From contig NZ_JAUHQA010000001.1 of the NCBI RefSeq assembly GCF_030418295.1, positions 2,604,001-2,668,000 on the forward strand: 64,000 nt of DNA, in the 5' to 3' direction. This stretch comes from Demequina muriae (GTDB lineage: Bacteria; Actinomycetota; Actinomycetes; Actinomycetales; Demequinaceae). The translations under genes and the position numbers were made by a program. Numbering within the stretch: position 1 is the stretch's first letter; each line of letters opens with the position of its first letter. Shown one piece after another: positions 24,642 through 32,987 of this stretch. The notes below the pieces were generated by a model. That model worked only from the letters and a program-made list of their open reading frames with translations, searched no databases and was not told the DNA's origin.

Positions 24642-24651
24642 TTGATGTCAA
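24642..24651. promoter_or_regulatory. Second, imperfect MarR half-operator
   Basis: TTGATGTCAA repeats the TTGATATCAA core of the palindrome at 24612-24629 with one change, centred 26 bases from it. It lies between that palindrome and the marR start at 24670. Confidence 0.5.
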
Positions 24652-24669
24652 AACATTCCGGAGGCACCC

Positions 24670-25179
24670 ATGGATGCGGTCGAGTACTTCATGAGCCAGT
24701 GGGCTGAGGAGCGGCCCGAGCTCGATGTGACGCCGATGGCGACCATCGGCCGGCTGTCACGCATGGCTGCGCTGATCCAGGAGCGCATCGACGGGGTGTT
24801 CGCTCAGCACGACCTGCAGTCATGGGAGTTCGACGTGCTGGCGTCGCTGCGACGCTCGGGTGAGCCACATTCGCTCACGGCGGGCGAACTGGACCGCACC
24901 ATGATGATCACCTCGGGCACGACGACGCACCGCATCACGCGACTCGAGGCGCGCGGGTTCGTCGAGCGCGTCCGTGACGAGGACGACCGGCGCGTGGTGC
25001 ACGTGAGGCTCACCGACGATGGCCGCCGCGCATGCGACGCCGTCCACGGCGTTCACCTGGACAATGAGCGCGCGATCCTTGCGCTGATGAGCGACGATGA
25101 TCGCGTCAGGCTCACCGACGGCCTGATCGCGCTGGCGGAGGCGCTCGGGGATGCGCCGCCGGCGGCTCCGCGGCGCTGA
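24670..25179 (+). CDS. MarR-family transcriptional regulator
   Basis: A 169-residue winged-helix regulator with the MarR layout: a dimerisation helix at the N-terminus (ATIGRLSRMAALIQERID), HTH region LTAGELDRTMMITSGTTTHRITRL near residues 78-98, and the wing motif VRDEDDRRVVHVRLTDDGR near 110-126. It is divergent from the EamA exporter and separated from it by two related palindromic sites, so it most likely controls the exporter and itself. GGAGGC lies just upstream of the ATG. The effector is unknown. Confidence 0.9.
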   Translation: MDAVEYFMSQWAEERPELDVTPMATIGRLSRMAALIQERIDGVFAQHDLQSWEFDVLASLRRSGEPHSLTAGELDRTMMITSGTTTHRITRLEARGFVERVRDEDDRRVVHVRLTDDGRRACDAVHGVHLDNERAILALMSDDDRVRLTDGLIALAEALGDAPPAAPRR

Positions 25180-25203
25180 GGGCTTGATAGAGCCGCAACG
25201 CCG

Positions 25204-25217
25204 ATAATGCACATTAT
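25204..25217. other. AT-rich inverted repeat between convergent genes
   Basis: ATAATG and CATTAT form an inverted repeat around two bases in the 43-base space between the marR stop and the convergent membrane-protein stop. A six-pair AT stem is weak as a terminator; the function is unclear. Confidence 0.35.
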
Positions 25218-25222
25218 GTCAA

Positions 25223-25759
25223 TTAGTCGTGTGGTGGCGAGGCTGGTGGCGACGGCCGAGCCCTCGTCACCCCTTCCCTGACGTCGAGCATCAGCTGAGG
25301 GGTGCGACGTCCACGGACACCTCGCCACCACCTGTCCGGCCGGTACGCGATGCGCATCACGAAGTAGTTCACGTACTCGGCGACCGCGAACAGCCAGATG
25401 GCGATCGCCACCAGGCCGCCCAGGACGGTGCCGGGCCATGTGGCGACGATCCCGATCAGAGAAATCACCAGCAGTCCCACGTTGAGCGCGCGTACCGCCA
25501 GGAACACCCGGGCGAGAGCACGCGGCATACGACCCGCTCCCACCCAGCTCCGAGCCGCCAGCCAGTACGCACCGGCCTGCAGCAGCACCGCGAGCAGCGG
25601 CATGAGGGCCCACCAGACGGCCGCACGCGACTCGAGCGCGCCCCAGACGCCGTCGAGACTGAACGCCGCGACGAAGGCGAAGACGCTGGCGGCCAGCCAT
25701 TCGCCCCACCCCAGCCTGGAGTAGCGTCGTCGCAGGTAGTCGCGCCGATGCTGGTCCAT
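25223..25759 (-). CDS. Small membrane protein of unknown function
   Basis: I do not recognise this 178-residue protein. It has about four hydrophobic segments: WLAASVFAFVAAFSLDGVWG, VWWALMPLLAVLLQAGAYWL, VGLLVISLIGIVATWP and VLGGLVAIAIWLFAVAEYVN. A basic N-terminus (RRDYLRRRYSRLG) and a basic hydrophilic C-terminus (RPDRWWRGVRGRRTP) flank them, so both ends are probably cytoplasmic. A TAGGCT box six bases before the ATG supports the start and suggests independent expression. Nothing in the neighbourhood indicates its role. Confidence 0.75.
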   Translation of the reverse strand: MDQHRRDYLRRRYSRLGWGEWLAASVFAFVAAFSLDGVWGALESRAAVWWALMPLLAVLLQAGAYWLAARSWVGAGRMPRALARVFLAVRALNVGLLVISLIGIVATWPGTVLGGLVAIAIWLFAVAEYVNYFVMRIAYRPDRWWRGVRGRRTPQLMLDVREGVTRARPSPPASPPHD

Positions 25760-25765
25760 GGTGCG

Positions 25766-25771
25766 AGCCTA
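25766..25771 (-). promoter_or_regulatory. -10 element TAGGCT for a leaderless membrane-protein gene
   Basis: TAGGCT on the minus strand is followed by six bases and the ATG at 25759, with no ribosome-binding site. Confidence 0.6.
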
Positions 25772-25810
25772 GCCTCGAGGTGGGCCGGGCCACGGCATGC
25801 ACCGCGCGAG

Positions 25811-27292
25811 TCACACTCCCCTGCGGACCGCTCCGATCGCCACGCCCGTGAGCGCCACTCCCACGACCAGCGTCGCGATCCACCCCCACTGCCGCCGCGG
25901 CGGCGCTGGTGACTCGGCGAAGGCGACGCCGCGGACATAGTCGTCGAGCTGCTGGCGCCACACGTGCCACGTGTGACCACCCGACACATCATGCGTCGTC
26001 ACTGGCAGACCGAGGCCCGCGTACAGGTCCGCGCGTTCCTGAGACCGGTCGCCGATCCCCTGCAGCGCATCGTGCAGGCCGGTCCCCAGGTGGATCGTGC
26101 GGGCCTCGGACATGCGGCCGAGCTCGCCGTCGGACGGTATGGCGACCGAAGCGGAGCCCAGGTCGGCGGCCGCCGACCACAGCCCGTAGCTTGAGAACAG
26201 GTCAGGGTGCTCAGCGAGCAGGTTCAGCCCGAGCGCGCCGCCCATCGACAGCCCGCCGAAGGCACGGTCCTGCCTGTCCCCGCTGGTGTGGAACGACCGC
26301 TCGACGAACGGCAGCACGCTGTCGCGCAGCTCCGCGGCGTACGCCGACAAGAAGGCGGGTTCTCCCATCTGCGCGGGTGTGAGGCCCTCGAACGACGTCG
26401 TGACGACCACGGCGGGCGGCATCGCTCCGTCCGCGATCGCGTGGTCGAGAATCGCCGCCGCTGCGCCCTGGGAGAACCACGACGTCTCATTGCCGTCGGC
26501 ACCGTGGGACAGCACGAGCAGCGGATACGGTTCGGCCCGCGCAGGGTCCCAGCCCGGCGGCAGGTACACGCCGAGCGGGTGGGCGCCACCCGGCAGGGGC
26601 GACTGAGTGGAGGGGTAGGTCACATGCCGCACCTCCCCCGCTGTCTCCCCATCGCCGAGCGGGGCCAGGTGAGAGGCGTCGTCCGTGGGGAACTCGGGAT
26701 GCTCCGGCACGTACACCTGGCTGAGCGTCTGGGCTGACGCCTCCGGTGCATCGGCGAAGACGGGTGGGTTCGCAGGATCGAACGTGGACTCGCAGAAGGC
26801 AGCCGCTCCGCACTCCCCCGTCACGAATCCATAGCTGTGTACTCCCGCAGGCAGCCCCATGGTGATCTCCCACACGCCGTCGGGTCCCTGTGCGAGAGAG
26901 ACGGGTTCCTGGGTGAAGAGCGCGTGGGGCACGTCGCCCGCGCGCCACTCGTCCCCAGTGCGGGCATCGTGAACCATGTCAGCGCCGATGTGGGACGGAT
27001 CCGTGAAGTAGACGTCGCCGACGATCGAGACCTCCGCGGCGCTGGGGGCGTCAAAGCGGAATGTCACCTGGTATCCGCTGGGCCCCTCCCCCGTTTCGCG
27101 GACCGTCGGACCGAGCGCGCTCGGGCGCGGGGGCTCGAGCGCGGTGGTGGTGGGAACGACGGCCGGGGCACCGGCCAGCACGGCGAGCGCGGCTACGGTG
27201 ACCGCCACTCCCCGCACCCTCGCGCGACGGAGGTGAGAGCCGAGTCCATGGCCGCGCACTACGTCACGGGCACGCGGTCGGCGTCGTGGCAC
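25811..27292 (-). CDS. Secreted, membrane-anchored esterase (enterochelin esterase/XynZ-like alpha/beta hydrolase)
   Basis: A 493-residue protein. A basic start and hydrophobic stretch (AVTVAALAVLAGAPAVV) form a signal peptide. Residues ~50-170 look like an immunoglobulin-like/CBM48-type domain (VTFRFDAPSAAEVSIVGD, LPAGVHSYGF), as in Fes/XynZ-type esterases. The esterase domain follows, with LLVLSHGADGNETSWF, nucleophile GGLSMGGALG near residue 347 and a likely catalytic His in VSGGHTWHVW near 443. A final hydrophobic helix (WIATLVVGVALTGVAIGAV) followed by RRGV suggests an anchor at the outer face of the membrane. The substrate could be a siderophore, feruloyl or mycolyl-type ester; the sequence does not decide. 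The GTG start is not certain. Confidence 0.8.
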   Translation of the reverse strand: MPRRRPRARDVVRGHGLGSHLRRARVRGVAVTVAALAVLAGAPAVVPTTTALEPPRPSALGPTVRETGEGPSGYQVTFRFDAPSAAEVSIVGDVYFTDPSHIGADMVHDARTGDEWRAGDVPHALFTQEPVSLAQGPDGVWEITMGLPAGVHSYGFVTGECGAAAFCESTFDPANPPVFADAPEASAQTLSQVYVPEHPEFPTDDASHLAPLGDGETAGEVRHVTYPSTQSPLPGGAHPLGVYLPPGWDPARAEPYPLLVLSHGADGNETSWFSQGAAAAILDHAIADGAMPPAVVVTTSFEGLTPAQMGEPAFLSAYAAELRDSVLPFVERSFHTSGDRQDRAFGGLSMGGALGLNLLAEHPDLFSSYGLWSAAADLGSASVAIPSDGELGRMSEARTIHLGTGLHDALQGIGDRSQERADLYAGLGLPVTTHDVSGGHTWHVWRQQLDDYVRGVAFAESPAPPRRQWGWIATLVVGVALTGVAIGAVRRGV

Positions 27293-27461
27293 GGTCAGGC
27301 TCCCTCGTCCTCAGCCGGCTGCCTGCCGGTCGGAGGACGAGTCAATCAAGCCGAGAGGGCGGTCGAGAACGGATCGCACGACCTGTCGCGTGCGTCGCAC
27401 GAATCGTTTCGCGACTGGGCGCGCGGCTGTGCGTGGAATCGAGTGCGAGAGCCGGGAAGGC

Positions 27462-27959
27462 TCAGACCGCGGCCACGGTTCGGAGCTCGGCGCCGACGCG
27501 CTGCGCCCAGTCGCGGATCTCCTCGAAGTCGCGGAAGTCGCCCTTGGGCGGGTTGAGGGCGCGGATGATGGCCTTCTCCCCCACGTTCAGCCGATCCCAC
27601 TGCAGGCATCCGGGGAACCGCACGTGCTGCCTGGCGGCGACGTCGCGCGCGAGCGCCTCGGCCTCGTCGAGGGGCTGTCCCGGGCGCACGATGGGCTCCA
27701 TGCCCACCGAGAACATGTAGACCTCGCGCTCGTGGAGGTCGATCACGTGGTCGCGGATCAGCTCTGCGGCGTCACGACGCCACAGACCGCCGTAGACGGC
27801 GCTGCCCACCACGATCGCGTCGTAGAAGTGCACACCCAGCACGTCGCAGGCGTCCTGGAAGTCCACCTCGAAACCGAGCGCGATGAGCTCATCGGCGATG
27901 GCACGGCCCACCTCGCGGGTGGACCCGTACTTGGAACCGGTGGTGACGAGAACCTTCAT
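27462..27959 (-). CDS. Flavodoxin-domain protein
   Basis: A 165-residue flavodoxin-fold protein of the type annotated as HemG-like or menaquinone-dependent protoporphyrinogen oxidase-like. The FMN phosphate loop is VTTGSKYGSTREVG at residues 5-18, and VVGSAVYGGLWRRDAAELI near 54 is the second flavin loop. The start at 27959 is set by a strong AGGAGG site upstream; the open frame extends further but without similarity. It stands alone between the esterase and pyc. The redox partner is unknown. Confidence 0.85.
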   Translation of the reverse strand: MKVLVTTGSKYGSTREVGRAIADELIALGFEVDFQDACDVLGVHFYDAIVVGSAVYGGLWRRDAAELIRDHVIDLHEREVYMFSVGMEPIVRPGQPLDEAEALARDVAARQHVRFPGCLQWDRLNVGEKAIIRALNPPKGDFRDFEEIRDWAQRVGAELRTVAAV

Positions 27960-28047
27960 GACGACCTCCTGACTGGGTGATACCAGTCTGAGCCCGCGCA
28001 TCGGCCCTCGGTAGGGACCTATGTCCCCAGGCACCAGCCCGTGGCGG

Positions 28048-31000
28048 CTACTCCACGACGAGGATGAGGTCCCCGCCGCTCAGCGTCTCGTTGCCATCGA
28101 GCACGATGCGCTTCACGGTTCCCGCCACCGGCGTGGTGATTGCGGACTCCATCTTCATCGCCTCGATCAGCGCGACCGTCTGACCGGCCGACACCTGGTC
28201 GCCCTCGTCCACGGTGACCGCGACGGCCCCGGAGAACGGCGAGCCGATCTCGCCGGGCTTCGATGCGTCCGCCTTCTCGCGCTGCACCACGTCGATCGAA
28301 GCGGCCTCGTCACGCACCTGCACGGGACGGATCGACCCGTTGTAGTTGAAGATCGCGGTGCGCTCGCCGTGGTGGTCCGGCTCGCCGATGGCCTCGAGAG
28401 AGACGATCATCCGCACGCCCTTGTCGAGCTCCACGTTGACCTCCTCGCCGCTGCCGACGGTGAGTCCGTACAGGTAGTGGAAGGTATCGATCACCGAGAT
28501 GTCGCCGTACTTGTCGACGGCGACATCGAAGTCGTCGGCGGGCCCGGGGAACAGCAGGTGGTTGAGCTTGCGTCGTCGCACCTGCCCCGACTGCGCGAGC
28601 GCCTCGCGGTCCTCATCAGACAGCGGTGCCACCTCGCGGGAACTGGAGCGGCCCTCGAGCGCCTTGGTGCGGAACGGCTCGGGCCACCCGCCCGGCGGGT
28701 CGCCCAGCTCACCCTGCAGGAAGCCGATGACGGAGTCCGGGAGGTCGTACTTGTCCGGGTTCTGCTCGAAGTCGGCAGGATCAGCGCCCTTGGCCACCAG
28801 GTGAAGGGCGAGGTCGCCCACGACCTTCGACGTCGGCGTCACCTTCACCAGCCGGCCCAGGATGCGGTCCGCGGCAGCGTAGGTGTCCTCGATCTGCTCG
28901 AAGCGGTCGGCGAGCCCCAGCGAGATCGCCTGCTGGCGCAGGTTCGACAGCTGCCCGCCAGGGATCTCGTGGCGATACACGCGGCCCGTCGGTCCCGGCA
29001 GCCCTGACTCGAACGGCGCGTACAGCTTTCGCACGGCCTCCCAGTACGGCTCGAGGTCCTGAGCGGCCGCGAGCGAGATGCCCGTGTCGCGCGAAGTGTG
29101 CTCGAGAGCCGCCACCAGCGCGCTCATCGGCGGCTGGGAGGTGGTGCCGGCCATCGCCGCGCTGGCGACGTCGACAGCGTCGACCCCCGCCTCAGCGGCC
29201 GCCAGCAGGGTGCCGATCTGGCCGCCTGCGGTGTCGTGCGTGTGCAGGTGGATGGGCAGATCGAAACGCTCGCGGAGCGCGGAGACAAGCGTGTAGGCCG
29301 CAGCGGGACGCAGCAGCCCTGCCATGTCCTTGAGCGCCAGGATGTGCGCGCCAGCCTCGACGAGCTGATCGGCGAGCTTCAGGTAGTAGTCCAGCGTGTA
29401 CAGATCCTCGTCGGGCGAAATCATGTTGCCGGTGTAGCAGAGCGTGGCCTCGGCGACCGACTGGCCGGTCGCGCGCACGGCCTCGATCGCGGGGCGCATC
29501 TGCTCGACGTCGTTGAGGGCGTCGAAGATGCGGAAGATGTCGATGCCCGTCTCCGTGGCCTCCTCGACGAACGCCTGAGCGACCTCGTCGGGATACGGGG
29601 TGTAGCCCACCGTGTTGCGACCGCGCAGCAGCATCTGCAGCGCGACGTTCGGCACCTCCTCGCGGAGATTCGCGAGGCGCAGCCACGGGTCCTCCGACAG
29701 GAAGCGCATGGCGACGTCGTAGGTGGCGCCGCCCCAGCATTCGATGGAGAGCAGTTCGGGCGTCATCCGTGACACGTGACCCGCAGACTTCAGCAGGTCA
29801 TAGGTGCGCACGCGGGTCGCCAGCAGCGACTGGTGCGCGTCGCGCATGGTCGTGTCGGTGAGCTTGAGCTGCTTGGCCTGCCGAAGCTCGCGGGCGAACC
29901 CCTCGGGCCCGAGCTCGAGCAGCTGCTGGCGCGTGCCGGCTGGCGGCTCGACGTCCAGATCGATCTTGGGCAGCTTCACGGCAGGGTGAAGCGCCGTGTC
30001 TGCGGGATCGCCATTGGGGCGGTTGACGGTCTGGTAGCCCAGGAAGCTGAGGAGCTTGGTCGAGCGCTCCTGGCTCTCGGGCACCTCGAGCAGCTGGGGG
30101 CGCTCGTCGATGAACGAGGTGGTGACTCCCCCGGCACGGAAGTCCGGGTCGTCGATCACCGCACGCAGGAACCGGATGTTCGAGGTCACGCCGCGAATGC
30201 GGAACTCGGCCAGCGCACGCGACGCGCGGCGGGTCGCAGTCTCGAAGTCGTGGCCACGGCACGTGAGCTTGACGAGCATCGAGTCGAAGTGACCCGTGAC
30301 GGTGTTGCCGGCCATGCCGGTCGCACCGTCAAGGCGCACACCCGCGCCGCCCGGCGAGCGGTAGGCGACGATTCGGCCGGTGTCGGGCAGGAAGCCGTTG
30401 GTGGGGTCCTCGGTGGTGATGCGCGTCTGCACAGCGAAGCCGTTGGTGCGCACGTCCTCCTGACGGATCCCGATCTGCTCGAGGGTCTCCCCCGCGGCGA
30501 TGCGCATCTGCGCGCTCACGATGTCGAGGTCGGTGACCTCTTCGGTCACCGTGTGCTCGACCTGGATACGGGGGTTCATCTCGATGAACACGTGCTGACC
30601 GGCGCGCTCGCCCTCGGTCTCGAGCAGGAACTCGACCGTGCCAGCGTTGACATAGCCCAGCGACTCCGCGAACTTCACCGCATCGGCGCACAGTGCCTGG
30701 CGCACGTCGGGGTCGAGGTTGGGCGCGGGCGCGATCTCGACGACCTTCTGGTGGCGCCGCTGCACCGAGCAGTCCCGCTCGTACAGGTGGACGATGTTGC
30801 CCTCGTTATCCGCGAGGATCTGCACCTCGATGTGGCGGGGGCCGAGCACGGCCTGCTCAAGGAACACCGTCGGGTCACCGAACGCGTTGTCGGCCTCGCG
30901 CATGGCGGCGGCGAGCGCGTCGGGCAGGCCCTCGCGCTTGTCGACGCGACGCATGCCACGACCGCCACCGCCAGCGACGGCCTTGACGAAGATCGGGAAG

Positions 31001-31455
31001 CCGATCTCGTCGGCGGCGGCGATCAGATCGTCCTTGTCCTTGGACGGCTCGGAGGAGTTCAGTACGGGAACGCCAGCCGCCTTGGCGGCCTTGAGCGCCG
31101 CCACCTTGTCGCCCGCCTGGGCGAGCACCTCGGGCGGCGGGCCGATGAACGTCACGCCCTCCTGCTCGCAGCGGCGTGCCAGCTCGACGTTCTCGGAGAG
31201 GAATCCGTAGCCCGGGTAGATCGCGTCGGCACCGGAGTGCTTCGCGACCTTGATCATCTCGTCGATGTCCAGGTACGCCTTGACCGGGTGTCCCTCGTCG
31301 CCGATCTCGTACGACTCGTCTGCCTTGACACGGTGCTCGGACATGCGGTCTTCGTGGGGGAAGACCGCGACGGTCTTGGCGCCCAGCTCATAGGCGGCAC
31401 GGAAGGCGCGTACAGCGATCTCTGCCCGGTTGGCGACGAGGACCTTGGAAAACAT
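28048..31455 (-). CDS. pyc: Pyruvate carboxylase
   Basis: A 1135-residue biotin enzyme that carboxylates pyruvate to oxaloacetate, replenishing the TCA cycle. Domains in order: biotin carboxylase (SKVLVANRAEIAVRAFRAAY, ATP-grasp loop KAVAGGGGRGMRRV near 160, FIEMNPRIQVEHTVTEE near 285), carboxyltransferase (DTTMRDAHQSLLATRVR near 535, metal-binding HLHTHDTAGG near 735), and the biotin carrier (IEAMKMESAITTPVAG, biotinyl Lys near residue 1101). The start at 31455 is where family similarity begins, although the frame is open 70 codons further upstream. Length is typical. Confidence 0.97.
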   Translation of the reverse strand: MFSKVLVANRAEIAVRAFRAAYELGAKTVAVFPHEDRMSEHRVKADESYEIGDEGHPVKAYLDIDEMIKVAKHSGADAIYPGYGFLSENVELARRCEQEGVTFIGPPPEVLAQAGDKVAALKAAKAAGVPVLNSSEPSKDKDDLIAAADEIGFPIFVKAVAGGGGRGMRRVDKREGLPDALAAAMREADNAFGDPTVFLEQAVLGPRHIEVQILADNEGNIVHLYERDCSVQRRHQKVVEIAPAPNLDPDVRQALCADAVKFAESLGYVNAGTVEFLLETEGERAGQHVFIEMNPRIQVEHTVTEEVTDLDIVSAQMRIAAGETLEQIGIRQEDVRTNGFAVQTRITTEDPTNGFLPDTGRIVAYRSPGGAGVRLDGATGMAGNTVTGHFDSMLVKLTCRGHDFETATRRASRALAEFRIRGVTSNIRFLRAVIDDPDFRAGGVTTSFIDERPQLLEVPESQERSTKLLSFLGYQTVNRPNGDPADTALHPAVKLPKIDLDVEPPAGTRQQLLELGPEGFARELRQAKQLKLTDTTMRDAHQSLLATRVRTYDLLKSAGHVSRMTPELLSIECWGGATYDVAMRFLSEDPWLRLANLREEVPNVALQMLLRGRNTVGYTPYPDEVAQAFVEEATETGIDIFRIFDALNDVEQMRPAIEAVRATGQSVAEATLCYTGNMISPDEDLYTLDYYLKLADQLVEAGAHILALKDMAGLLRPAAAYTLVSALRERFDLPIHLHTHDTAGGQIGTLLAAAEAGVDAVDVASAAMAGTTSQPPMSALVAALEHTSRDTGISLAAAQDLEPYWEAVRKLYAPFESGLPGPTGRVYRHEIPGGQLSNLRQQAISLGLADRFEQIEDTYAAADRILGRLVKVTPTSKVVGDLALHLVAKGADPADFEQNPDKYDLPDSVIGFLQGELGDPPGGWPEPFRTKALEGRSSSREVAPLSDEDREALAQSGQVRRRKLNHLLFPGPADDFDVAVDKYGDISVIDTFHYLYGLTVGSGEEVNVELDKGVRMIVSLEAIGEPDHHGERTAIFNYNGSIRPVQVRDEAASIDVVQREKADASKPGEIGSPFSGAVAVTVDEGDQVSAGQTVALIEAMKMESAITTPVAGTVKRIVLDGNETLSGGDLILVVE

Positions 31456-31541
31456 TGACTTCCCTTCGACGGTGGCTTTATCTTGCCAGGTTTGCGGGTG
31501 CGCGTCAGCAATGCCGCTGGGGCGGCAGGAGGCGCAGCGGG

Positions 31542-32117
31542 TCAGCTCGCTGTCGAGCGCTTCGCGCGGCGGTCGGCGAGATCGTCGACCTGGGTGGCGG
31601 CCGATGCGGGGGCGTCGCCCCGGTCGGCGGGCAGAGAGGAGAGCGATCCTTCGAGCTCGCGCCACACCTTGCCCAGGGCGATGCCGAACACTCCCTGGCC
31701 TCCCTGGACGAGGTCGATGACCTCATCGTCGGACGTGCACTCGTAGACGGATGCGCCGTCGGACATGAGCGTGATGCGGGACAGGTCCTCCACGCCCCGC
31801 TCGCGGAGCGTGCCCACGGCGGAGCGGATCTGCTGAAGGGAGACGCCCGAGTCGAGCAGGCGCTTGACCACGCGCAGCACCAGGATGTCGCGGAAGCCGT
31901 AGAGACGCTGCGTGCCGGAACCGGTGGCGGCCTTCACGCTCGGCTCGACCAGCCCGGTGCGTGCCCAGTAGTCCAGCTGACGGTAGGTGATGCCTGCAGC
32001 CTTGCAGGCCGTGGGGCCGCGATAACCCGTGTTCTCGTCCAGGTGTGCGAGGCCGTCGTCGAACAGGATGCCCTGGTCGGACACTGAGGTCAGCCCTGGA
32101 CCATCCTGCTCTGACAT
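31542..32117 (-). CDS. MerR-family transcriptional regulator (Rv1830-like)
   Basis: A 191-residue MerR regulator, recognisable by GPTACKAAGITYRQLDYWA followed by RTGLVEPSVKAATGSGTQRLY, then a coiled helix (ILVLRVVKRLLDSGVSLQQI). It resembles the second MerR of the actinobacterial garA region (Mycobacterium tuberculosis Rv1830). AAGGAG precedes the ATG at 32117. In that conserved block a DUF151 bifunctional nuclease gene lies between the two merR genes; here only about 100 bases separate them and no nuclease is present. The regulon is unknown, although Rv1830 relatives are linked to growth and cell division. Confidence 0.85.
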   Translation of the reverse strand: MSEQDGPGLTSVSDQGILFDDGLAHLDENTGYRGPTACKAAGITYRQLDYWARTGLVEPSVKAATGSGTQRLYGFRDILVLRVVKRLLDSGVSLQQIRSAVGTLRERGVEDLSRITLMSDGASVYECTSDDEVIDLVQGGQGVFGIALGKVWRELEGSLSSLPADRGDAPASAATQVDDLADRRAKRSTAS

Positions 32118-32220
32118 CGCATCTCCTTGCGTTGGAACCCTCGTCACCACGGTAGAGCGGCGGCCCTCACCGGTCAACGACATCGCCGCTGCGCCGGTGG
32201 CGTGTCGCCCCACTCCTGGT

Positions 32221-32982
32221 CTATCGGTCGATCCGCTCGTGGACACAAGCGCTGAACACGGCGACGGCGGCGTCGGCGCGCGCGCTGACGAGCGCATCTG
32301 CTGACGAGTCGTCTCCCCTGCTCCGCGAAGGCGCCGATGCGGACACCACCAGCTCCGCCTCACGGCCGGCCGCACGCACCAGTGCCTTCAAGGATCGCGC
32401 GTCCCCGCCCGCGGCGAGGTAGGCGCCTCCCGCGACGACGAGGGGCACGCATGCTCGCTCGAACCTTCCGGGCACGCGCTGCTGCACCACGTCCTCAGCC
32501 TCGAGCACCGCGACCACGGACTCCGGCACGCCGGCGGCGTGCGCGAGCTCTGCCGGGGTGACGTACTGGGCGGTGTCCTCCACTGCGTGGGGGGTGACGG
32601 CGAGATGCATGCGGCCCGAGTCGAGTGCCTCGAGGCTGTCGGCGATCACGCTGAGCGGTCGGAAGTGGTCACGCTGCTCGCGCAGCACGAACCTCAGTCG
32701 CTCGATGTCGGCGGGCGAGTACTGGCGATACCCGGAGGCCGTGCGGTGCGGCGACACCAGGCCATTGCTGTCGAGGAACCGCAGCTTCGACGGAGTGAGG
32801 GCCGGGAACTCATTGCCGAGCTGCTGGAGCACATCGCTCACGCGGAGCATCGGCTCTCGGGACAGCGCGTGAGGCCAGTGTCCGCCGAGGAGCGCAGGCG
32901 CCGAATCGTCGGCCGACGTCGTGTCTGCCGCCGGGTGCGCTGCGCCGCTGGACGCAGCGTCCACGGCCCTGAGCGCGGACAT
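32221..32982 (-). CDS. ftsR: MerR-family regulator FtsR (Rv1828-like)
   Basis: A 253-residue MerR protein with DVLQQLGNEFPALTPSKLRF then LDSNGLVSPHRTASGYRQYS, a near-canonical MerR DNA-binding domain at residues ~45-115. The C-terminal region (YVTPAELAHAAGVPESVV) resembles that of Rv1828 and FtsR of Corynebacterium glutamicum, which activates ftsZ. It begins five bases after the garA stop, the conserved garA-ftsR pairing. A low-complexity N-terminal extension (residues 1-40) and Ser/Ala-rich linker are present. Confidence 0.85.
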   Translation of the reverse strand: MSALRAVDAASSGAAHPAADTTSADDSAPALLGGHWPHALSREPMLRVSDVLQQLGNEFPALTPSKLRFLDSNGLVSPHRTASGYRQYSPADIERLRFVLREQRDHFRPLSVIADSLEALDSGRMHLAVTPHAVEDTAQYVTPAELAHAAGVPESVVAVLEAEDVVQQRVPGRFERACVPLVVAGGAYLAAGGDARSLKALVRAAGREAELVVSASAPSRSRGDDSSADALVSARADAAVAVFSACVHERIDR

Positions 32983-32987
32983 TGAGG

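Noticed and set aside
29776-31458. A 560-codon open frame on the + strand antisense to pyc
   Set aside because: It mirrors the pyc coding frame; high third-position GC makes long antisense frames. Its translation is Arg/Gly/His-rich with no domain, and pyc is unambiguous on the other strand.
31456-31665. 70-codon N-terminal extension of pyruvate carboxylase
   Set aside because: The extension is Arg/Pro-rich and unlike the family; the conserved N-terminus begins at MFSKVLVANRAEIA.
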